A DNA stretch of 64,000 nt, from positions 89,355,156-89,419,155 of the forward strand of contig OX393549.1 in assembly GCA_947650365.1 (NCBI GenBank), in the 5' to 3' direction. This document shows, piece after piece, positions 11,242 to 21,900 of the stretch (position 1 is the first letter of the stretch; each line of letters opens with the position of its first letter). This stretch comes from Chamaelirium japonicum (lineage: Eukaryota; Streptophyta; Magnoliopsida; Liliales; Melanthiaceae). The translations under genes were made by a program, and so were the position numbers. The notes beneath the pieces were generated by a model, which saw only the letters and a list, made by a program, of their open reading frames with translations, was not told the origin of the DNA and did not search any database.

Positions 11242-12886
11242 GGTGGCGTAGACGTCTACACAACCGTAGATTCGCGACGATCCCTCGATCCGACGGACAA
11301 GATGACGTCGTGTCGCCATGCGATCCGGAAGTTGCAAAGATGACGACATATCTTCAAAGATCAAGTCACATCTAGCCCGTAACTACCCCAACTAAAAAGG
11401 AGGGGATCGAGTTTGTTTTCCCAAATAAGGGAACAATATCTTGATGGTTATGGGGGGAGATATTGGATGAAACAAAAAGATTTCAGCCATATCTCTCCCA
11501 ACCTCCCCCCTTTGCCTATAAATAGAGGGGGTGGGGGAAGGCATCAAAGGTCCGAAGGCTAATGACGAAAGAGCTCCGCAAGAGAAGCTCCAACGCTCGA
11601 AGATCGAAGGCTTCACGAGGCACGGCAAGCACGTCCTACGGGAATCCTTGGCCCTTCAAGTCCTCATCAACGTGAAGACCTTGCACTCGAAGATCACAAC
11701 TTCGACTCCTCGCACGAAGAAGAAAGCTTGGCGAAGAAGACCCGGAGTCGTCATCACCCCGACTGCTCCAACGATCTTCATCAGCTCCGAAGACGCCATA
11801 AGCAAAGGCCGAAGAAGAAGATCGAAGTCGACAACACCCGTCGTCTTTAACAAAGGCCGGAGAAGAAGATCGAAGCCGACAACACCCGTCGTCTTCAACA
11901 AAGGCATCAACTCCTTGCACGAAGAAGAAAGCCGGGAGAAGAAGGCCTGAAGCCGGTGCTACCCCTGCCGTCTTCGTCAACAAAAGCTGACGCTACAACC
12001 GTCGTGCGGAAATCGGTGCTACCCCCACCGTCTTCATCAACAAAAGCCGATGCTATAACCGTCGCACGGAGATCGGTGCTTCACCCACCATCTCCATAAG
12101 AAACCTTCAACTCCGATCAAGCCAAATACGCCCGGAGAAGAAGCCAGCCGATGCCACAACCATCGAGGAAGCCGGAAGAACAAAGAAGCCCTGAAAAAAT
12201 AGTCATCGCCGTTCGAGAAGAAGATCGAGTCAAAGCTAAAGTCAAAGCCAACGCAAAAAGCCAAAGCAGACGCACCGGTAAAGCCCGTGCCAAAGCAACG
12301 CACGTGCCAAAGCCAAGCAACTACGCCGGTCATGAGCAAAGCACCGCACGTTCTAGCCGATACGACGCGAAGTCCGAAAGAACTAAAGCATCGCAAGTCT
12401 CTACCCGTCTACGTTCAAGCGCAAGCGCCAAAGCAAAGCAAAAGCCAGAGCCACGCCAAAGCTGAAAGCTAAAGCCAAAGCTGACACCAAAAAACACGAT
12501 CGACGCCGCGAACCGACGATCAAGGACGCCGAGGTCGAGCAAGGATCGAGGAAGACACAAAGACCAAGGAACAAAGCCCAAAGCCTCCCTAGCTGAGAAA
12601 GCGCGAAGCACGGAGGGGACAAAATCAACGGCAGAAACTCCTTAGCTTCTCAAAAACCCTCACCCTGTAAAGACCTCTGTCCTGGGCAACCCCTTCAGAG
12701 CTCTCGCACGAATACCACGTGGAGACGTGGATCAAAGGGACCCTCCAGAGGATCTCTCCCACAATCTCCTGATCAAACATTCGTCGTACCCGGACTCACC
12801 ACACCCGAGCCCCCGGGTCCCGGCGCACTCTGTAATCTTCGTGTGATCCGCAATAAAGACGACCCGTATCTTTTTCCGCGACCACA
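11242..12886 (+). repeat. Middle LTR of element A (main part)
   Basis: Continuation of the LTR that starts at 65 (TGG), after B and its duplicated target site. It ends in ccgcgaccaca at 12886. Total length without B is about 1643 bp against 1595 bp for the right LTR. The difference is a 48-bp tandem unit (gaagaagatcgaag block, 11805-11905) present twice here and once in the right LTR. A TATA box (tataaata) is at 11517-11524. Confidence 0.85.
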
Positions 12887-12892
12887 GATTTC

Positions 12893-12910
12893 TGGCACGC
12901 CCGGTGGGAC
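12893..12910 (+). promoter_or_regulatory. Primer binding site of A
   Basis: tggcacgcccggtgggac lies six bases after the LTR end and ten bases further on the G/C-rich tract stops. The same 18 bases occur in C (62523-62540, minus strand). It is compatible with the tRNA-Arg type site reported for some Tat/RIRE2 elements; the tRNA identity is from general knowledge and was not checked. Confidence 0.65.
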
Positions 12911-13077
12911 CTTCTCTCCTTTCATCCGTACGTTTGAAAGAGTTGCTTCAAGTTCGCCATGGCCGGAACGAACGACGATACGTTTGCTCCAACAAGCCTC
13001 TCACCTATCGCCGAGTCTCCACTACTCCAACACGGCGATCCAGAAAACCCGGTGGATGACGTTCCCCCGGTAATACA

Positions 13078-13544
13078 TGTGACAACCAAGATCCAATAGG
13101 CCAATAGCCAAGAGCCAAGACTCCTGAGGCGGGAATGCCAAGATGGATGAGGTGAGGTGAGGTGAGGTGAAGTGTACAAGGCCATGAGTTAGCCCCACAT
13201 CGCCTGGAGAGAAGGAGATCCTGAGCTACTTATATAATTTCCCCTCCCAAACATAGAAGACGCGTTCTAGGTGGTTCGATGGTACCCACGCTAGTGCAAA
13301 ACCTTGAGGTTGAGGGTTCGAAACCCAATAGACCAATAGAGGACAAAATCTTGTGTTTGGGGGCTCACCACCTTTCCTGCCAAGACGCGTTTTAAAACCG
13401 TGCACCGCTACGGATTTCGTAAGAACTCCGTAGTTAAGCGTGCTTGGGCGAGAGTAGTACCAGGATGGGTGACCACCCTGGGAAGTTCTCGTGCGGGCAT
13501 GGGCAAAGCGGACAAAATCTTGTATGTTTGGGGCGGATGTTACA
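13078..13544 (+). repeat. Left LTR of the Cassandra TRIM
   Basis: 467 bp, with a GGTGA microrepeat near 13150, the block agccccacatcgc typical of TRIM LTRs, a tRNA-like B-box (ggttcgaaacc near 13316) and the 5S-like part at its end. Confidence 0.9.
13402..13496 (+). ncRNA. 5S rRNA-like segment in the left Cassandra LTR
   Basis: Contains aagaactccg, agttaagcgtgcttgggcga, gagtagtaccaggatgggtg and ccctgggaagt, which follow plant 5S rRNA through the internal Pol III control region. The 5' part of 5S is diverged, so this is not a functional 5S gene. A second copy is at 13949-14043. Confidence 0.85.
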
Positions 13545-13547
13545 AAA

Positions 13548-13560
13548 TGGTATCAGAGCC
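13548..13560 (+). promoter_or_regulatory. Primer binding site of the Cassandra TRIM
   Basis: tggtatcagagcc, complementary to initiator Met-tRNA, three bases after the left LTR. Confidence 0.9.
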
Positions 13561-13624
13561 GGTTCTCCTCGGGATGGGGGGGTCTAACCCTACACGAGGA
13601 CGTGTAGCCCTGAGGGGGGTGGAT

Positions 13625-14091
13625 TGTGACAACCAAGATCCAATAGGCCAATAGCCAAGAGCCAAGACTCCTGAGGCGGGAATGCCAAAATAGATGAGGT
13701 GAGGTGAGGTGAGGTGAGGTGTACAAGGCCATGAGTTAGCCCCACATCGCCTGGAGAGAAGGAGATCCTGAGCTACTTATATAATTTCCCCTCCCAAACA
13801 TAGAAGATGCGTTCTAGGTGGTTCGATGGTAACCACGCTAGTGCAAAACCTTGAGGTTGAGGGTTCGAAACCCAATAGACCAATAGAGGACAATATCTTG
13901 TGTTTGGGGGCTCACCACCTTTCCTGCCAAGACGCGTTTTAAAACCGTGCGCCGCTACGGATTTCGTAAGAACTCCGTAGTTAAGCGTGCTTGGGCGAGA
14001 GTAGTACCAGGATGGGTGACCACCCTGGGAAGTTCTCGTGCGGGCATGGGCAAAGCGGACAAAATCTTATATGTTTGGGGCGGATGTTACA
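13625..14091 (+). repeat. Right LTR of the Cassandra TRIM
   Basis: 467 bp, an exact 547-bp offset from the left LTR, with a few substitutions and no net indel. Confidence 0.9.
13949..14043 (+). ncRNA. 5S rRNA-like segment in the right Cassandra LTR
   Basis: Same segment as at 13402-13496 in the downstream LTR. Only one base in this stretch was seen to differ (a/g near its start). Confidence 0.85.
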
Positions 14092-14096
14092 ATACA

Positions 14097-15483
14097 CGTC
14101 TACACTCGGCGTACTCAAACTCTTGCGGACTTCTTCACGCCAGAAACTACTACCGAAGATGCTCGCCAAATCGCCAATGAGGCCTTGGTGCATGAAGAAA
14201 CAAGCCTCGATCCTGGAATCCAAGTCCAGAAATTTGGGGAGGTCCAGCCCCAACCCGGAGCCCATTCGGGTTCTCCAGTGGACCTTGCACCTCCTTCGCA
14301 GGGGGCAAACGTCCATCATCAAGCAGAAGCAAGTCAGCGCAACTACGTCTCCGACGACGATGTCGAGGGTGCGGGCATGCAACATCGAGACGTCCTACGT
14401 CATCATCCTCCCTCCGCTCTCTAGCTCCAAGTCATGCAAATGGGTGAACACATGGCTCAACTCACCCGACTAATGGAAGAAAAAGATCGTCACATCAACA
14501 CCTTGCTTCAAAGGCTGAGTGCAAGGGATGCTACGACATTCAGCCAACCTCCTGCTTCTCTAGCAGCTGCTCCGGCTCCGTCTCCAACTCCCGCTCATGC
14601 AGAAATTGTTCCGGCAATGCTAGCGACTACTCCCGTACTCTCCTCGACTCCTGTGCCAGCGGAAGTCATCTCTCCAGTGCCAGTCTCGGTGGCCACACAA
14701 CCTCCGACGGCAGCAACAATGACTGTCCAGCAAATACAAGCATTGGTGGCCGACATGGTGCGTTCCCACGATGATATTCTACCTCCGATCACGGCGGCAT
14801 ACTCAAAGCCTTACACCGCAAGGATCCAGCAGCTGCGCTTCCCCACCGGGTTCCAGCCGCCAAAGTTCCAGCACTTCGATGGGAAGGGCAATCCAAGGCA
14901 ACATATTGCCCACTTCATCGAAACTTGCAACAACGCCGGCACATACGGCGACGAGATGGTGAAGTAGTTCATTCGCACCCTCAAAGGTAATGCTTTTGAC
15001 TGGTACGTTAATCTTCCTCCAGGGTCCATCGACAGCTGGGATCAAATGGAGAGGGAGTTCCTCAACCGCTTTTACAGCACTCGGCGCATCGTCAGCATGA
15101 CCGAGCTTACTGCTACCAAGCAAAAGAAGGATGAGCCAGTGATCGACTACATCGATCGTTGGAGAAACCTTGCACTAAACTCGCAAGATCGCTTGTCTGA
15201 AGACTCGGCCATCGAGTTGTGCACCCAAGGCATGCACTGGGGCTTTCTCTACATCCTCAAAGGGATCAAGCCTCGGTCCTTCAAAAAAACTGGCGACTCG
15301 GGCTCACGACATGGAGCTCAGCTTAGCAAATCATGGGGAATCAAAGGCCAAAGCCTTCCTGAAGGTGGAAGAGGAGAACGAATTAGCGGTATCAAAGCAA
15401 GTCAACGTCACAGACATCGCTTCGACTTCCAAACCACTCAAGATTGGTGGCAAGCCGGACAAAGGTAAAGGGGCCGCCATACC
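14097..15483 (+). pseudogene. gag: Gag core of A between Cassandra and D
   Basis: Encodes an N-terminal region with a short coiled coil (LTRLMEEKDRHINTLLQRL) and a Pro/Ala/Thr-rich spacer. The retrotransposon Gag core follows, with FDGKGNPRQHIAHF, FDWYVNLPPGSIDSW, EFLNRFYSTRR and DRWRNLAL. Two CAG-to-TAG type stops (14422-14424, 14968-14970) and a +1 shift in an A run near 15286-15292 break the frame. It is co-linear with residues about 1-430 of the C frame, so the breaks are local decay. Confidence 0.85.
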
Positions 15484-18400
15484 TGTAGCACCTCTGGCAA
15501 TTTATTTATAACTTATTTTATGTGGACTGCACGCATGCTCGAGCTCGTGTGAACCTTTTTGTCTTGTCCTGAGTAATGGTGGTCGATTTTTATTGCGGGT
15601 TGGTATTGTGAATTGTTTTGAACTGAATTACTCTTTCATGTGCAACCGGTGTGAATAGCTAGTGGTGTAATTTCGGGACGAAATTCTTTTAAGAGGGGTA
15701 GGTTGTAATACCCTGATATATTCTAAAATTTTGAGTGATATATTCCAAGCAGGGTCAGTCCACATGCGTCGATGCGAGCCGCGTGTAGGAACTTAGGTGC
15801 AATCGGTTGAATCGTGGAGCGTCAACGATTGGGTGAATTTCTGCATAGAATCAATCTATAGATTATCCTAAATTAATTAATGATTGCATGCGTGTTGTCG
15901 TCCCGATTCCAACGCCTATTTTTAGATGATTTTTGGACCAATGGTTTGGGAGTTATGTTTTTTCGAAGTTTTCAGTGCCATAGGATAATCAAATCCGATC
16001 CGGGTTATGGATCCGACCTCAAACCCGACCCGTCTAACAACCCTCGACCGGCCCAACTATCGGGAGTTTTTCCATTCTTGAATCAATAAAAGGCTTCCAT
16101 CCGATATCGATCGGACAGCGATGGGAAGGTCCCCTTTCCAAGCCGTCTAGGGTTTTCCTTTATATAGCAATATGGCCCTCTAGATCGCTTCTCATTTGAA
16201 CACAGCCGCTGCCACCCTTGCTCATTTGGTTCATGGAGAGAGAGAGAAGAAGAAGAAGAAGAGGAGGAGGAGAAAAAGCATCAGCCACGCGCGTACGCAC
16301 CGACGATCAGTGGTGGTAGCCTCGACCTCCCCACTCTGGTGAGTGCCCATTCCCCTCCTCTCCTTCTCTTCCGTACGCCACGAAACCGGCCGCAGAAAAA
16401 CCGGCCACCGGCATCACCCCACCTGCCGTTATACCGCATGCACCTCCTTGGCCTATCGACCCATCAGAAGACCCCGACCTCCGTTCTTCTAGCGGCCAAG
16501 ATGGCGGCTGGGTCGCGTGGAGCCAAGGTTAGGGCCACTCCGATAGACTTGGTGGCCCGGGTCAATCTAACGATAGCCCCGACCAGCGGCCGAGAGAAGC
16601 TCGTTCCATAAAGGTTCAAAGAACCTGATTGTGAGGATGCAGGGCGTAATATGTATTGATTTTCCTTATAAGCCCATCCTTTTTAATGCATTGCACACAC
16701 ACCCTATACTGTACAGTGGGCACCTCAGCCTCTATTCAAAACATTGTAGCCTTTAAGCCACCCCATGTGATATATGGGGACTTTTTTTTATTGCAACCCT
16801 TTTGCTACTAACCCTATTAAATAATGATCCCTGGTTTTTTCTTTTGATCACCTCAATCTCTTGTAGATTAATTCGATTTAATCCTTTGGGCTATGCCTAC
16901 CCCGACCTATGCCAAACCTGCCCCGAAAATCAGACTAGACCCATACCCAATCCATGCTGAACCAAACTGATTCACTTTGAATCGAGCCGGACCATTTCAG
17001 CCCACCGGGCCGAGAAACGTGTTTTCTTGATATTGGGCACATCCGTGCTCTGATTTGCACAAAACCGGTGACAACGGAAAGCTTACCCCAAGCTCTTCCC
17101 AACCCCCACGGTTTTAGTCAAGGGACCTTCCTTGAATTTAGGAGAGTCAATTTATCTCGATCGGTCATGCCGGTCCAATGTCCGACCTTGACCTTTAGGG
17201 TTCTGAGGACTCTAGCCATCGACACTGTTTAAACCCAATCCACACCTTAGCATTAGTTACTTATGCAATCCCTTATTTTGTTCAGACTGTTTTCGTACTA
17301 GGAGTGGAGCGACTCGCAATCGATAGCCACACTCCAACAGGTTAGTCGTACTGCATGTAGATATTTTAATTAAAAATAAATTATTCTCTTGTTACGTTGC
17401 ATGCTTAGTTATAGATCATGGGTATATACCTTTTGATTTGTCAAGTTGGTAGACATTATCCTTTTGTTCTATTTATTTAGAATGTAAATTGTTTAGAGAC
17501 TGGTCGATTAGGAGAATATTTGATTTATATGATTTTATGGGGTTCGTATCAACTTCTGAAATGTCTTGGCGTCGTGGCGACCTAGTTGCCCGACTGGCTC
17601 TCGGGATAGATCCGCGTGCATATCGTAGGTAAGTGAACCCCTAGCTGTGCACAGACTGAAACGAGTAGGGAGGATCACGGGGTTAGGTCACGGGTTGTTT
17701 CCTGTAGGGAAACTAAGGTGGAGTGGCCTAATCCTGGGGTTTAGACCCCATAGAAAGCAAGTTGGGTGTGAGTGCCCCGTGGTGAAAGACCAAGCCCCCT
17801 TTTTGGCCACTAGGGTAGTATATCTCGAGGCTGTATCCCGAGCATAAAGAATGGAGTGGTTCCCCTGTTGCGAAAAAGGAACCCAATAGTAACGCCACTA
17901 AGTCGGGAGCCTAGCTCAAACTTGGGGTTCACACTTGTTTCCCCCTCCTTTAATTCCTTCTCTTCTTTTCTTCTCTTTAGCCTAGGGCTTTGCATCACTA
18001 TGCACGACCTAGAAAATGGGTTCTCTCATGAAGTGGAATGGGACGCCTCATGAGGGAATTGTCGGTTAGGACATTGAATGCATAATATGGATTTACCAGA
18101 CACATTAGAATAGATCTTTTAGTATATACTTATGGTACTAGTAGTAGTTATTCTGTTGGTTACTCAATTATATTACAGCTTTATTTTATCGTAGGAGTAT
18201 ATTTCTGCTTTATATCTTTCTCGAGTTCTCCGACTTGTTCTTTAGGACCACTGAGTTTTATACTTAGGGGAAGTTGTTTTGTTGTTTTTCCTCTCCCCCA
18301 GGTTCTTTCTCTCGGACGGAGCGTTAGGAGCTCTGTGGTAGTTTCAGTTGGAGTAGCAGTTCTTCACCGAATTTGCGAGGGTAGGAGTACCAGCTACCGT

Positions 18401-18591
18401 TGTCTAGTTATTCTTCATTTCTTGTTATTGTACTTGGACTATAGATGTATGAACATTGTTGGTGGAATTGGTATTTAAGTATTAGTTTTGCTTTCGCATT
18501 GTGCAATCTCTGTAATTATATTTCTCTCTATTTCAAATATCACTCTCGAGTTTTGGACCCTCTCTTTTAGTCCAGAATTCGGGGCGTGACA
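15484..18591 (+). mobile_element. Element D: deleted Tekay/Del-like retrotransposon
   Basis: Flanked by atacc at 15479-15483 and 18592-18596, and A's reading frame joins across it. It begins tgtagcacc, close to the LTR start tgtaataccc. It then has only about 200 bp of internal 3' end with tttcgggacgaaattctttt and a purine tract, and a full 2888-bp right LTR (15704-18591) that ends ggggcgtgaca. The left LTR and nearly all of the internal region are gone, apart from perhaps the first ten bases. Its LTR shares blocks with the LTR of B (for example aagcaagttggg and gtgaaagac near 17755-17790), so it is a related family. Confidence 0.8.
15704..18591 (+). repeat. Right LTR of element D
   Basis: 2888 bp, tgtaatacc to gcgtgaca. 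It has a TATA-like tttatatag at about 16160 followed by a GA/GAA-rich leader (16230-16275), the same design as in B. No coding region is supported. Confidence 0.8.
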
Positions 18592-20535
18592 ATACCACCT
18601 CCTCAGCCTCAACGGCCACCAAGGATGACTCTCGAGGAGCTTGAAGCTAAAGAGTATCCCTTCCCAGACTCGGAAGTTTCCTCCATGTTCGATCAGTTGA
18701 TGCAAGAAAAGATGATCGAACTTCCGCCACCAAAAAGGTCGGAACAAGCACATCGAGTCAACGATCCGCTTTTCTGCAAGTACCACCGGATGGTCAGCCA
18801 TCCCATCGAGAAGTGCTTTGTCTTCAAAGATAAGATCATGGCACTCGCCAAGCAAGGGATGATCGAGATCAGCTCTGGTGACATCGTCGAGTCAAATATG
18901 ACGTCAATCACCTTCGACTCTGTCCCGCCAGCGCTGACTGCTCCACAACGCACTTCAGTAAGACTGCGCATCATCTGTCAAAAATCGATGGCGAAACCAG
19001 CTCCAATAAGACGACGACGATATGCTTCTGCAGTGCCTAGGGCCAAATCCTCACTGCCTTGGGGGCAACCGCCTCTCGTGCAAACGCTCCCTCTTCCAAA
19101 CGAAGTTATGCCCCAGCATATGCTCAAAGCAAGAAACGAGCAAAGAGACCCTGAAGTCAGCCTGCTAGGCCAGCCATCAGGTAAGTTCGACTTCTACGTC
19201 TTCTACTCCAAACCTCATTCGATCCCAATGAAAGAAATCAAGCCAACCGGTTGGGGATCAGAAGATGAGTTGGTAAAGCCTCCAAAAGAGCAAGTCCTTC
19301 CGATCAAAGAAGAGCCTTTGGTCACGGCACCAATTCTTCACCCTGACGAAGAAGATCTTACTGATAAAAATGCATGGGCTATGGCGCCTCGAAGGAGAAG
19401 ACCACGACGATCAAGCTACAGGATAGCACGTCTGGCCAACCACGAAAAAGATCAGGCGACAAGAAAACTCCCCGAAAGAAAGACCTTCAAGGAAAAGAAT
19501 GAAGCTCTAAAAAGAAAGACCTCCAAAGTACCTCCAGCAAGTCCGAAGAATCTTCTCCAGCAAACATACCCAGAGCTGGTGACACTCCAGGAATTCTTTC
19601 CCAATCGCTTCCTTGAAGCTGATCAAAACTTCAAGGTTTCCTGCTCCATGATGGAAGTTCACCAAGTGCTCCAGGAAGACGATAAAGAAGGTAGCTCCAA
19701 TATCGAAAGCATGGAGAAAACCATCGCCGCCAACGGCAAGCCTTGCAACGAGGCTGAAGCACACCTTGCTAACGTTAAGTTACACCAGGTCAAAGACCCC
19801 GTTGCAAAAGTTCCTCCAGTAAAAGCTCTACGAGCCCAGAAAGTCAAAGCAGCTGCGAGGGACAAAACCTCTTCACTTGCAAAACCAGTGACATCCTCCG
19901 GCCAGATGGTGCACAAAGACAAAGAAGCGCCAACATCAAAACAAAAAATTCACATTAACTTCATATCAAGCTCAATGCCACATGTTCCGTTGCCTACTCA
20001 AGCTGCGTCAGTCCTGCGACTCGAATCTCAATGGCTTCGCAGGCTAGGACGATCGCCTTCCACTCCGGCAAAAGAACCAGCGTCACCATTCTCCGAGGCC
20101 AACTTCATCACTTTACAAGAGATGACACTACCGTTACATGATCTGTTGCACGCCTCGAGCTCAACCCAGTCTTCTGAGCACACCAGCTCCGAGCGACTCG
20201 CAATCAAGACAGAAAACACTCGGGGGCAAAACTCCACCGAGTTGATGTTCAAATCCAGCCGCAACAAAGAAAGCACGGTGCATATGGGTTCACTACCCTC
20301 AGCTGCAATACCAGATCGCCTGACAAAGACTCAAGCACGCCTCCGCAAAATTGGTGAACAAATTCTTCCAAATCGCCGAGGCATCGGTTCCAGTCAAACT
20401 CCAGCAATCATCAAAACTCCAGTCAAGAGGATCTTCACTTCTAACTACATTGAAGCGAAGAAGGCGGATGACAACTGCGAACCAGCGACGACTCTGCCTA
20501 CCAGCGGCAAGTCCCTCAAAAGGTACTTTGCCTAG
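18592..20535 (+). pseudogene. C-terminal Gag and linker of A, open frame
   Basis: About 645 codons open to the stop at 20533-20535. Near the start is the C-X2-H-X4-H-X4-C knuckle (CKYHRMVSHPIEKC), common in Tat-lineage Gag. One copy of the LGQPSGKFD...PTGWGSEDE unit follows, which is present three times in C. The sequence then passes from the pre-protease linker straight to the post-protease linker (CNEAEAHLA), and from FTSNYIEA to the final residues of pol. The ATG at 18586 lies in D and is not the native start. It is open because most of it escaped the breaks upstream, or because it is under selection; the sequence alone cannot tell. Confidence 0.8.
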
Positions 20536-21712
20536 CGCAAGGTTACCCCCCTTGCCCAAAAAAAAAAAAAAAAAGGAACTACGTGTGACTTGATCCCTCT
20601 CAGTAGGGTACGTAGGCAGCCTGTGAAGGTTCAGTCCAAACAAAAAAAAAACCAAACCACCATTCCAGAAAATGAGCCCAGAAAAGACGCAAGTCCAACT
20701 CCGAGGATCGAGAAGCCGTCAGCCTCCGTCAAGCCACCAGCTCCCGGCGCTGCCACATCTCATCTCTCGGGGCACCCACGCAGTGCAACTCAGAAAGGCA
20801 AGAAACCACCAGCTCTCAGCGATTCGTAAGCTCCTCCCGCTGCTTTGCAAGCTCCGTTGCAAAAGTCTTCTCGGTTGCTCGAGTTTTCTCCAAACGGGAC
20901 TCCAGCTTCCGAAGCAACGCATGAGTAGCAAGTTGAAGTCCTAGAGGCGCCGAAGCGGAGAAGCCGTCAGCTTCCGACGCGTCGCCAGCTCTGCACGCTG
21001 CTTCGCAAGGTTCGCTACAGAAGCCTTCTCGATCGATCTACCAGTTCAACGTGTCGCCAGCTTTGCACGCTGCCTTACAAGGAGGGAATCCAGCTTCTGA
21101 AGCGATGCACAAGTAATTTCCACCTTCTTCTGCACCCGAACTAAGTCTGCAGTAGCAAATATGTGAAGCCCCTCCAGTCGACGTTCCTCTTCCTCGGCCT
21201 TTGCCAACGCCAAGGAAACGTCCTCCTCTAGTGAAGCCTATTGCAAGCAATGAGCCTAGTTATCCGCCAAAATGGTGCACATATGCTCCTCAAACAAGGA
21301 GCCATCCACCAGGAAACCCACTAGTTACTCAAAGCGTCAAGACCCTCCTCCTGGAAGGGTGCGAGCGTCGCCTGGATAAACTTCCAGCACAACTCTCTAA
21401 AAGAAGATTAGAAAGAAGGCTCTGTAATCTACACTTTCGCTGGCAAGCATTTAAGCGCAGAGACAAGGTGCGATCCTGTCCTGAAGACCCAAGCACGGGA
21501 ACCGCCTCCTGGACCATCGCCGTGACGGCTGTCAAAGATGCTACAGGAACTGACAAAGAAGCTACGGCCAAAACATCCGTGGGAACTGACTCCTGAATGG
21601 CAATTCTGGACTCGGTCGAATGATCTACCGTGAAGATCCCTCATCGGTGAGAATAAGCTCGTCCAACTTTGACACACGCTTTCTGCTTCGAAGTACAGCG
21701 GTAGAAAACTCG

Positions 21713-21900
21713 CGCAAAAGGGGAACGAAGATGCGTACTCCCGTGGGAGACCGCATCGACGATCCATCCAGAAGTCGGAAAGCTCTCGTAACGGCAGCAG
21801 AAGACTTGCGCAAAAGGGAAACGAAGATGCGTACTCCCATGGGAGACCGCATCGACCATCCATCCAGACGACGGAAAGCTCTCATAATGGCGGACCCTGA
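21713..21900 (+). repeat. 96-bp tandem repeat, 2 copies
   Basis: Units start cgcaaaagg and contain gatgcgtactccc and gggagaccgcatcga, at 21713 and 21809. The unit is a multiple of three and keeps one frame open (32-residue period), as does the antisense frame. Confidence 0.8.

Larger units (their letters stand above)
13078..14091 (+). mobile_element. Cassandra-type TRIM with 5S rRNA-like LTRs
   Basis: Two 467-bp LTRs (13078-13544 and 13625-14091) flank an 80-bp internal region that holds only a Met-tRNA primer site and a purine tract (gaggggggtggat). LTRs begin tgtgacaacc and end ggatgttaca. The TSD ataca is at 13073-13077 and 14092-14096. Each LTR contains a stretch matching the 3' part of plant 5S rRNA, the hallmark of Cassandra. 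The LTRs differ at roughly eight positions, so the insertion is older than B. It is non-autonomous and non-coding. Confidence 0.93.
12959..20535 (+). pseudogene. gag: Gag-only polyprotein frame of A, interrupted
   Basis: The frame starts at ATG 12959 (MAGTNDD...) and is broken by Cassandra (13078-14091) after about 40 codons. It resumes at 14097, has TAG at 14422-14424 and at 14968-14970, gains one A in an A run near 15290, is cut by D (15484-18591) and resumes at 18597 to the stop at 20535. Compared with C it has the Gag core, a CX2HX4HX4C knuckle and the linker. It lacks the protease (in-frame junction near 19730) and everything from RT to integrase (in-frame junction near 20465-20500), yet keeps the last codons (GKSLKRYFA against GKYLKRYYA in C). 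The product would be a Gag with a long basic tail. Confidence 0.85.

Noticed and set aside
13300..13330. Possible tRNA gene from the ggttcgaaaccc motif
   Set aside because: Only a B-box-like motif is present; no acceptor stem or anticodon arm could be built.
13402..13496. Functional 5S rRNA gene
   Set aside because: The 5' third is diverged and the segment lies inside a TRIM LTR.
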